This document shows, piece by piece, positions 23,539-30,758 of a DNA stretch of 64,000 nucleotides (its first letter is position 1; every line of letters begins with the position of its first letter). The DNA is from UBA6912 sp041611095 (GTDB taxonomy: Bacteria; Actinomycetota; Acidimicrobiia; Spongiisociales; UBA5794), in NCBI GenBank assembly GCA_041611095.1, contig JBFINP010000003.1:77701-141700 (forward strand), read 5' to 3'. The position numbers were made by a program, and so were the translations under genes. Below the pieces are notes generated by a model. That model had not been told where the DNA came from and searched no databases. It saw only the letters and a program-made list of their open reading frames with translations.

Positions 23539-24473
23539 TCGTGGAGTTTGCCTCGGTGGAGAAGCGGTATGGGAAGGTGCACGCGCTTCGGGATGCGGAC
23601 CTCGCCGTCCCGGAGGGCTCCGTGCTCGGCCTCATCGGGCCGAACGGCGCCGGCAAGACCACCTCGATGCTCATCATGACCTCACTGCTCGATCGCGACG
23701 GCGGGCGAGTTCGCATCGGGGGGATAGACCCGCAGCGCGATGCGAAGGCGGTGCGTCGGCACGTCGGCTACATGCCCGACTTCTTCGGTGTCTACGAGGG
23801 CATCCGGACCCGCGAGTACTTGGACTTCTTTGCCGCGACGCAACGGATCCGCCCTGCGGCGCGCCCCGCCGTCGTCGCCGACCTGCTGGCACTGGTCGAT
23901 CTGGAGAGCAAGGCCGACGCCGACGTGAACACTCTGTCGCGGGGCATGAAACAGCGCCTCTCGCTCGCCCGGGCATTGATCCACGACCCCGAGCTGCTCG
24001 TGCTCGACGAGCCGGCTTCCGGCCTCGACCCCCGCGCCCGCGTCGAGTTGCGCGAGCTGATCTCCGAGCTCCATCGCATGGGCCGCACGATCGTCATCTC
24101 TTCGCACATCCTCTCCGAGCTGGAGGGTATCTGCACGCACCTCGCCGTCGTCGATCACGGGCGGATCCTCGCTCAAGGGAGTATGGATGAGATCCGCCAG
24201 CGGCTCTATGCCGGGAGGCGGGTGACGGCACGGATCGGTGGCGACCGCATCCTTGATGCCGAGGTGCTACTGCGGGATCATCCAGTGGTGACGGCGGTCG
24301 AGGTGGAGCGCAGCGTCGTCAGGGTTCACTTCGAGGGTGGCGACGACGTGTCGGCCGCACTCGTGTCGTCGCTCGTCGCCCACGACATCCCCGTCGTCGA
24401 GTGGCGCGTCGAGGGCGCCGGCCTCGAAGACCTCTTCCTCCAGCTGACCGCAAACCAGGAGCCGTCCCAATGA
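23535..24473 (+). CDS. ABC transporter ATP-binding subunit
   Basis: 312 residues with complete ABC motifs: Walker A GPNGAGKT (35-42), signature LSRGMKQR, Walker B LLVLDEP and the switch His in SSH. The C-terminal 90 residues after the ATPase core (YAGRRVTARI onward) match the extension of CcmA/NatA-type exporters. It pairs with the ABC-2 permease encoded next (ATGA overlap) and would energise export across the membrane. Substrate unknown. Confidence 0.92.
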   Translation: MIVEFASVEKRYGKVHALRDADLAVPEGSVLGLIGPNGAGKTTSMLIMTSLLDRDGGRVRIGGIDPQRDAKAVRRHVGYMPDFFGVYEGIRTREYLDFFAATQRIRPAARPAVVADLLALVDLESKADADVNTLSRGMKQRLSLARALIHDPELLVLDEPASGLDPRARVELRELISELHRMGRTIVISSHILSELEGICTHLAVVDHGRILAQGSMDEIRQRLYAGRRVTARIGGDRILDAEVLLRDHPVVTAVEVERSVVRVHFEGGDDVSAALVSSLVAHDIPVVEWRVEGAGLEDLFLQLTANQEPSQ

Positions 24474-25573
24474 ACCCCGTGGCACGGCGCGAACTGCAAG
24501 AGCGCTTTCGGACGTTGCGGTCACCCATTCTGCTGTCGACGTGGGTGGTCGCCGCCGGCGCCCTCACCTTCCTGGCCTACCTATACGCACGGGGGGCCGC
24601 CGAGAGCCGGATGCAGGGCGTCGGCTTCGCCGGCCTCGGCTCGGTGTTCGCAGCCAGCTCGATGGGGTCGTTCATGCTGCACTCGGTGCTGCTGGGGCTT
24701 CTCGCCGCCGTGGTCTTCGTCGTGCCCGGACAGGCGGCGGTGGCCATCGTCGGCGAGCGGGAGCGGCAGACACTTCCACTGCTCCAGGTGAGCCAGCTCA
24801 CCGCGGCGCGCATCATCGTCGGCAAGCTCGTCTCGGCGCTGTCGTTCATCCTCTTGCTGCTCGTCGTCGTGACGCCGCTGCTCGTCATCCCCGTGCTGCT
24901 CGGAGGCGTCGGCGTCGGCGACGTTTTGGGTGGGCTCGGCATGGTCGCGGCGACCGCCATCACCATCGGTGCCGTCTCGATGTGGATCTCAGCTCGCGCT
25001 CGAAGCATGCAAGGAGCGGTGCTCGGTGCCTACGTGATGGCCGTCCTGTTCGTCTTCGGAACCCTTGCGCTCGTCGTCGCCGAGGTTCTGCTGCTGGCAC
25101 CTGAAGACCTCGGGCCGACCCGATACGCCCAGGGCGTGCCCCGGGATCAGGGCCGGGAGCTCTACTCGGGCTGGGTCAGCCCGTACATCGGGCTCGTCGA
25201 TGCGTCGGACGACGTGCTCGAGTTCGGCGGCGAGATCGTCACGTCGCCGTACCAGCCCTTCCGCCAGGTCTTGATCAAGCGCCAGGGCTTTGCCGGGTCG
25301 AGTGTGGACCAGCTGTACGACCCATTCGCCGGACAGGGCTTCGACACCTTCGACGGGTCCTTCTCGAGACCTGCTGTTCCCATCGGTGGGAACCCGCTGC
25401 GTCAGCTGACGCCACGCGACGTCGAGCCGATTCGCGGCGCCCTTTGGTGGAGGACGCTGACGTTCGAGGCGCTGCTCACGGCGCTCGTCCTGTGGCGCGC
25501 CTCGCGGCTGGTGCAAGTGCCTCGGAGCAGGCTGTTCCGTAGGCGACCGAGCGAGGTGGCCGGTGCCGCCTGA
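24470..25573 (+). CDS. ABC-2 type permease subunit
   Basis: 367 residues from ATG 24470. The NPVARRELQERFRTLRSP start is the usual cytoplasmic N-terminus of ABC-2 permeases. Six hydrophobic segments follow, with GERERQTLPLLQVSQLTAARIIVGKL as the coupling region after helix 2. An unusual loop of about 100 residues before the last helix (residues 225-330) is hydrophilic and predicted outside. It overlaps both neighbours, so the transporter is made in step with the rest of the operon. Confidence 0.85.
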   Translation: MNPVARRELQERFRTLRSPILLSTWVVAAGALTFLAYLYARGAAESRMQGVGFAGLGSVFAASSMGSFMLHSVLLGLLAAVVFVVPGQAAVAIVGERERQTLPLLQVSQLTAARIIVGKLVSALSFILLLLVVVTPLLVIPVLLGGVGVGDVLGGLGMVAATAITIGAVSMWISARARSMQGAVLGAYVMAVLFVFGTLALVVAEVLLLAPEDLGPTRYAQGVPRDQGRELYSGWVSPYIGLVDASDDVLEFGGEIVTSPYQPFRQVLIKRQGFAGSSVDQLYDPFAGQGFDTFDGSFSRPAVPIGGNPLRQLTPRDVEPIRGALWWRTLTFEALLTALVLWRASRLVQVPRSRLFRRRPSEVAGAA

Positions 25574-27125
25574 ATCGATCGCACGCATCGTCGCCGCTTC
25601 GCGCCGCCGCCTCATCGAGATGCGGATCGTTCGGCGCTCGGTGGCCGCGATCGGCGTCGTCGCCGCTGCGGGAACGATCCTGCTCGCCGTTGCTCGCCGG
25701 GTGGTGTTGCCTTGGGCCGAGCCCGCCGTGGTCGTCACGGGTCTCGCGGCGGTGATCGCAGCGATCGCCTGGACGGCCGTGCTGCGCCCCTCGGCGCGCT
25801 ACGCCGCCATCGAGCTCGACACGCGGCTCGGCTCGAAGGATCAGGTGAGCACCGCGCTCGAGCTGTCCGCGCGGTCGACGGTGTCGGCAGTCGAGGCCGG
25901 ACAGGTGGCCCGTGCAGCAGCATGGGCCGAGGGCCGCTCCCTGGAAGGGTTCGGCAGCGTGAAGCCGCCGCCCCGCCTCGCGCTGCTTGCGACCATCGCC
26001 GTCGTCGCCGCGATTCTGCTGGCCGTCCCGACGTCACCCGCTGATGCCGAGCAGGCCCGCCGGACCGAAATCGCAGCGCTCGTCGACGAGGCCGTGGGGG
26101 AGATCGAAGCGGCCCGTGATCGGGTAGGCGATTCGCGTGCCGGCGAGGAGCTGACCAGAGCGGCCGAGGAACTGAGGAACGCAGCCGACCTGGACGAGGC
26201 GATCCGGCGTCTGGGCGATGCAAGGCAACGGCTTGCCGACCTCGAGGATCCCGGTGCGCTCTCGCTCAAGACGGCACTGGCCGCCGCCGAGCAACGCCTG
26301 CGCCAGACCCCGCTGGGAACCGGCGACGATCTCGCGTCGCAGCTTCGCTCCCTGGCAGAGGAATCGCCCGGGCTCGACGGCGCCGCACGTGAGCAAGCTG
26401 CCGACCAGCTGGCCGAGCTGTCCGAGCTGCTCAGCCCGACGGCGCCAGAGCTGGGCGATGCCCTGCGTCAGGCTGCCGGGCGGCTCCAAGCCGGTGGTGA
26501 TCCGGTGGCGGCACTGACAGAGGCCGCCGATGCGGCAACAGCGGCCGCCGGTCGGGTGCAGACGGCCGACGACGTCGCAGAGGCCAGGGCCACCGTGCGG
26601 CGAGCTCAGGAGGGTCTCGGCGAGGCACGCAACGCCGGCGTGGGTCAGGGCCGAGGTGAGGGTCAGGGCCAAGGTGAGGGTCAGGGCCAAGGTGAGGGCC
26701 AGGGCCAAGGTGAGGGCCAGGGCCAGGGCCAGGGGCAGGGGCAGGGTCAGGGCGGCGGTGGCGGCGGAAGTGGAACGGGCGCCGACAACCCCAACCCGGT
26801 GCCCGGCGGAACGGGTTCCGGGTCGTTGACGGGGAGCGGGCGTGGTGACGAGGACGTCGTTCGCGATCCGATCCGGGGTAGCGTGTTCGACCCGGCGCCC
26901 GGAGAGCGGGGAGATGAGGAACGCGTCGACTTCGACACCAGCGATCCGACCGGCGAGGTCCAGGGACGCACGGAGGGCTCCGGCCTCGAGAACCTCCCAC
27001 TCGTGCCCTACGCCGACCGACACGCCGAGTACCAGCAACAGGCCCTCGATGCCCTCGACCGCATGGCGGTGCCGACCAGCCTGCGGGATCTCGTACGTCT
27101 CTATTTCACGGAGCTGAGCCCATGA
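25563..27125 (+). CDS. Membrane protein with long helical and Gly-Gln-Glu repeat regions, unknown function
   Basis: 520 residues from GTG 25563, overlapping the permease stop. Three hydrophobic segments lie in the first 160 residues (about 25-45, 55-75 and 138-155), then an alanine-rich helical region (165-355) of coiled-coil type, then a low-complexity tract of GQGQGE units (about 360-400) and an acidic region, and finally a conserved-looking tail YADRHAEYQQQALDALDRMA. The overall pattern is like DUF4175-type proteins found beside moxR, but I cannot confirm that. The gene sits directly upstream of moxR with ATGA overlap. Confidence 0.7.
   Translation: MPPESIARIVAASRRRLIEMRIVRRSVAAIGVVAAAGTILLAVARRVVLPWAEPAVVVTGLAAVIAAIAWTAVLRPSARYAAIELDTRLGSKDQVSTALELSARSTVSAVEAGQVARAAAWAEGRSLEGFGSVKPPPRLALLATIAVVAAILLAVPTSPADAEQARRTEIAALVDEAVGEIEAARDRVGDSRAGEELTRAAEELRNAADLDEAIRRLGDARQRLADLEDPGALSLKTALAAAEQRLRQTPLGTGDDLASQLRSLAEESPGLDGAAREQAADQLAELSELLSPTAPELGDALRQAAGRLQAGGDPVAALTEAADAATAAAGRVQTADDVAEARATVRRAQEGLGEARNAGVGQGRGEGQGQGEGQGQGEGQGQGEGQGQGQGQGQGQGGGGGGSGTGADNPNPVPGGTGSGSLTGSGRGDEDVVRDPIRGSVFDPAPGERGDEERVDFDTSDPTGEVQGRTEGSGLENLPLVPYADRHAEYQQQALDALDRMAVPTSLRDLVRLYFTELSP
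26643..26750 (+). repeat. Six 18-bp tandem repeats inside the coding sequence
   Basis: Six imperfect 18-bp units (consensus GGTCAGGGCCAAGGTGAG) encode GQGQGE repeats. Units 2 and 3 are identical; units 5 and 6 have drifted to pure GQ. The unit length is a multiple of three, so copy-number change by slippage would keep the frame. Confidence 0.9.
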
Positions 27126-28090
27126 CGCCAGAGCAGTTCGCCGCCAACGTCGCCGCCGTCGAGCAGGAGATCGGCAAGGTCATCGTCGGGCAGCAGGAGC
27201 TGGTCCGATCCGTCATCATCGGCATGCTGTGCGAGGGGCACATGCTGCTCGAGGGCGTGCCCGGCCTCGGCAAGACGCTGTTGCTGCGCACGCTGGGCGA
27301 GGCGCTCGACGTCGAGTTCGGCCGCGTCCAGTTCACTCCCGACTTGATGCCCGCGGACATCGTCGGCACCAACGTCCTCAGCGAGGGCATGTTCCGGTTC
27401 CACGAGGGGCCGATCTTCGCCAACGTCGTGCTGGCCGACGAAGTCAACCGGGCGACACCGAAGACCCAGTCGGCGCTGCTCGAGGCGATGCAGGAGCGCC
27501 GGGTCACCCTCGGCGGCACCACGCACGATCTACCTCGGCCGTTCTTCGTGATGGCAACCCAGAACCCGCTGGAGATGGAGGGTACGTATCCCCTACCCGA
27601 AGCCCAGCTCGACCGTTTCCTCCTCAAGGTGCTCGTGCCCTTCCCGGCCGTCGACGAGCTCGTGACGATCCTGCAGCGCACGACCACCGAGGACAGTCCG
27701 GTCGTGAAACCGCTCGCCGGCGCCGAGGAGCTCAACGAGATGCTCTCGATGGTGCGCCAGGTTCCTGCGGCGACGCACCTCCTCGAGTACGCCTCGCTGC
27801 TCGTCGTCGCCACGCACCCGGGACGTACCGGCGGGATCCCCATCGTCGACAAATACGTCCGGTTCGGAGCAAGCCCACGAGCCGCCCAGGCCATGGTGCT
27901 CGCAGGCAAGGCTCGGGCGCTCATCGAGGGGCGGCTCAACCTCGCAGCCGACGACGTGCGAGACGTGGCTCACGCCGCCCTCCGCCACCGCCTGGTCCTG
28001 GGTTACGAGGCGGTCGCCGACGGGGTCGCCGCCGATGCCATCATCACGGAGGTTCTGGCGGCCCATCCATCTCCGCCGGCAGGCAACTGA
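27122..28090 (+). CDS. MoxR-family AAA+ ATPase
   Basis: 322 residues. Walker A GVPGLGKT (about 46-53), Walker B VVLADEVNRATP, sensor 1 MATQNP and the C-terminal lid are all present and the length is typical. MoxR ATPases act as chaperones for maturation of VWA-domain partners, here probably the DUF58 and VWA proteins encoded immediately downstream. Start ATG 27122 overlaps the previous stop; the stop overlaps the DUF58 start (TGATG). Confidence 0.94.
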   Translation: MTPEQFAANVAAVEQEIGKVIVGQQELVRSVIIGMLCEGHMLLEGVPGLGKTLLLRTLGEALDVEFGRVQFTPDLMPADIVGTNVLSEGMFRFHEGPIFANVVLADEVNRATPKTQSALLEAMQERRVTLGGTTHDLPRPFFVMATQNPLEMEGTYPLPEAQLDRFLLKVLVPFPAVDELVTILQRTTTEDSPVVKPLAGAEELNEMLSMVRQVPAATHLLEYASLLVVATHPGRTGGIPIVDKYVRFGASPRAAQAMVLAGKARALIEGRLNLAADDVRDVAHAALRHRLVLGYEAVADGVAADAIITEVLAAHPSPPAGN

Positions 28091-28956
28091 TGCTGCTCGA
28101 TGCGGCCCAGCGGTCCCGTCTCGAACGGCTGGCCCTGCACGGCAAGCGCCGGCTCCGCGGGGTGTGGAGCGGACGCCACCGCTCGATGCGGCTCGGAGAG
28201 AGTCTCGACTTCGCCGACTACCGCGAGTACTTCCCAGGGGACGACTTCCGCCGCATCGACTACAACCTGTGGGCGCGGCTTGGGGTGGTCTTGATCAGGC
28301 TGTTCGAGGCCGAAGACGAGATGCCGCTGTCCGTCCTCGTGGACACTTCGGCATCGATGGGCTTCGGGGCGAAGTTCCGCACCATGCAACGCCTCGCCGC
28401 CATGGTCGCATATCTCGCCCTCGCATCGGGAGAGCGTGTGCGTCTGGTCACCGTGCCGGCGGCAGGGCGGCCTTCGCTCAGCGGCCCATGGGGACGTCAC
28501 GTGGCGGCGTGGCCGCGCCTCGAGGAGTGGCTCGAGGCGCTCACTCCCGGGGGAGGAACGGATCTGCCGGCAGCGGCCCGCCTCATGGTCGCCCCCGGGG
28601 CCCATCGCGGCCCCGTCGTGCTGATCAGTGATCTCCTCACCGCCGATTGGGGCACGGCCGTCGATCTACTCGGCGCCATCGGCGGGGGTGTCGTCCTCCA
28701 CGTCCTCGATCCATCCGAGCTGGATCCGGAGGTGACCGGTGACGTCACGCTGCGCGATGTGGAGACCGGTCGTGAGGTTCAGGTCTCGTTGAGTGATGCC
28801 GCCCTCGATCGGTACCGCAGCCGGGTCACCGACTTCCTCGCCGACGCCGCTCGCCGCGCCCAGCGGGCGGGGCTCGATCACGTGACGGTCGTCGCCGGCG
28901 AGCATTCCATCGACCGCGCCCTGCGCGATCTCGTGGGAAGCGGGTGGCTGCGGTGA
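28090..28956 (+). CDS. DUF58 domain protein (VWA-like)
   Basis: 288 residues. The DUF58 core is seen in LDFADYREYFPGDDFRRIDY and WARLG..LIRLFEAE (about 38-78), followed by a VWA-type strand with a MIDAS-like DTSASM (about 91-96). These cytoplasmic proteins form a conserved unit with MoxR and VWA membrane proteins. Start ATG 28090 shares a base with the moxR stop. Confidence 0.92.
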   Translation: MLLDAAQRSRLERLALHGKRRLRGVWSGRHRSMRLGESLDFADYREYFPGDDFRRIDYNLWARLGVVLIRLFEAEDEMPLSVLVDTSASMGFGAKFRTMQRLAAMVAYLALASGERVRLVTVPAAGRPSLSGPWGRHVAAWPRLEEWLEALTPGGGTDLPAAARLMVAPGAHRGPVVLISDLLTADWGTAVDLLGAIGGGVVLHVLDPSELDPEVTGDVTLRDVETGREVQVSLSDAALDRYRSRVTDFLADAARRAQRAGLDHVTVVAGEHSIDRALRDLVGSGWLR

Positions 28957-30758
28957 GCCTGCTCGTCCCCGCCGCGCTCGGGCTGCTGGCGCTCTCGATC
29001 CCGCTGGTGGTGCTCTACATGCTGCGGTCGCGGCGCCGCGGCCTGGATGTCACGAGCACGCTGCTCTGGGAGGAGGAGCAGGAGTTCGTGTCGGCGGCGC
29101 TCCCATGGCAGCGACTGCGCATCACGGCCGCACTGGTACTCCAATTGCTCGCCCTTGCGCTGTTCGCCCTCGTGCTCGCCCGGCCGTTCTTTCGCGAGAC
29201 CACGCTCCTCGGGCCGCACACCGTGCTGATCGTCGACACGTCGGGCTCGATGGCGACGGCGGGACGTTTCGAGTCCGCCAGGAGCGAGCTTGTCACCCTG
29301 GTCGCCGAGGCGTCCGCCGAGCAGCTGATCTCCATCGTGGATGCCGGTCCGCGGCCCCGCGTCCTTGCAGCGTTCTCCCGCGACCCGGCTGCCTTGACGT
29401 CCCTCGTCGAGCAGATGACGCCGGGTGGCGGTACGGAGGACATGGAGGGCGCCCTGCGCCTCGCCCGCGGGCTGGCGACACCAGACAGGCCGACGACGCT
29501 CTTGCTGTTGTCGGACGGTGGCGCCGCAGCCGTGCTCGAAGAGCCGATCACCGAGGCAGCGCACCTCCGTTTCGACGCCGTGGCGGACAACGTGGCGATC
29601 ACGGGATTGGGGACGAGTCCGGTGGGGGAGGGGCCCGTACGGCTCTTCGTCGAGGTCGCCTCCTTTGCCGTGGGGACCGAGGACGTCACCGTTGAGCTCA
29701 CCGTCGACGGGCTCGCCGTCGGCAGCGTCGACCTCTCCGTCCCCGCGGGCGAGCGGCGGCGCGAGATCATCGCCGTCGACGCCGGCCCGGGACAGGTGGT
29801 GGAGGCGCAGCTCGCCGGTCACGAGGACGCCAACCCGCTCGACGATCGCTCGGCGGTCGTCCTCATGGGAGGCGCTGAACTTGGCGTGACGGTGATCGGC
29901 GAGGGCTCGCCCTTCCTCGACGCGCTGCTGGCGGCGACCCCCGGAGTCGTCGTGCCGGAGGGACGCCCGCCGGACCTCGCCATCGTCGACGGGGGTAGCC
30001 CCGACGTCGTCGACCGGCCGACGTGGCTCATCGCACCCGAGACCCCGCCGCCGCGTGTGAGGCTCGAAGGTCTCGTCGAGAATCCGGTCGTGAGCTACGC
30101 CCGCCCCGGCGAGCCGTTGCTCGAAGGGCTCGACCTCGCCGATCTCGTCATCGCCGAGGCCGATGTCGTCGCAGCTCCGGGATGGCTGCCCATCCTCAGC
30201 GCTGGCGACGCCCCCCTGATCCTGCTCGGGGAGATCGACGGACACCGCACCGTGTACTTCACCTTCGACATGCTTGCGTCGAACCTCCCGGTACAGGTGA
30301 GCTTCCCGATCCTCGGGTCTCGCATCATCGACTACCTGGGAGGAAGCCGGCTCGGTACGGCCGCCGTGGCAGACGCCGGTACGCCGATCGCCGTGACCCC
30401 GCCGCCTGGTGCGGCCGGAGTGGTGACGATGCCGGACGGATCTCAGCGCTCGGTGGATCGTGACATCGTCGAGTTCGCAGACACCGCCCAGCCCGGCATG
30501 TACCGCGTTGACTACGTCGACGATCGAGGCGAGGTCACGGCCGGACTCGTCACGACGCGCCGGTTCGCCGCCGGCGAGTCGGCGGGACCGGCCCGCACCA
30601 TTGCCACGGTGCCGCCCGAAGGTGCTTCCGCCGATGAGGCGGCGTTGGTGCGAGAGTGGGCGCCGGCGCTGGTCGGCCTGCTGCTCGCGCTCACGCTGGT
30701 CGAATGGTGGGTGGCGTTTGGGCGACCCGGGAGGAGACGCCGGGCGGTGGCGACGTGA
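28953..30758 (+). CDS. BatA-type membrane protein with VWA domain
   Basis: 601 residues from GTG 28953 (GTGA overlap with the DUF58 stop; a GTG at 28944 is also possible). The BatA N-terminus (two helices with LLALSIPLVVLYMLRSRRR), then a second transmembrane segment and a VWA domain with full MIDAS motif DTSGSM (about 97-102) and a TPGGGTED loop with the MIDAS threonine. A long beta-rich region and one C-terminal helix (near 575-595) follow, so most of the protein faces outside between two anchors. The VWA domain probably binds a protein partner through a metal ion. Confidence 0.87.
   Translation: MSLLVPAALGLLALSIPLVVLYMLRSRRRGLDVTSTLLWEEEQEFVSAALPWQRLRITAALVLQLLALALFALVLARPFFRETTLLGPHTVLIVDTSGSMATAGRFESARSELVTLVAEASAEQLISIVDAGPRPRVLAAFSRDPAALTSLVEQMTPGGGTEDMEGALRLARGLATPDRPTTLLLLSDGGAAAVLEEPITEAAHLRFDAVADNVAITGLGTSPVGEGPVRLFVEVASFAVGTEDVTVELTVDGLAVGSVDLSVPAGERRREIIAVDAGPGQVVEAQLAGHEDANPLDDRSAVVLMGGAELGVTVIGEGSPFLDALLAATPGVVVPEGRPPDLAIVDGGSPDVVDRPTWLIAPETPPPRVRLEGLVENPVVSYARPGEPLLEGLDLADLVIAEADVVAAPGWLPILSAGDAPLILLGEIDGHRTVYFTFDMLASNLPVQVSFPILGSRIIDYLGGSRLGTAAVADAGTPIAVTPPPGAAGVVTMPDGSQRSVDRDIVEFADTAQPGMYRVDYVDDRGEVTAGLVTTRRFAAGESAGPARTIATVPPEGASADEAALVREWAPALVGLLLALTLVEWWVAFGRPGRRRRAVAT

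Noticed and set aside
26643..26750. Tandem repeat as a CRISPR array
   Set aside because: Units are 18 bp with no spacers and encode GQGQGE in frame.
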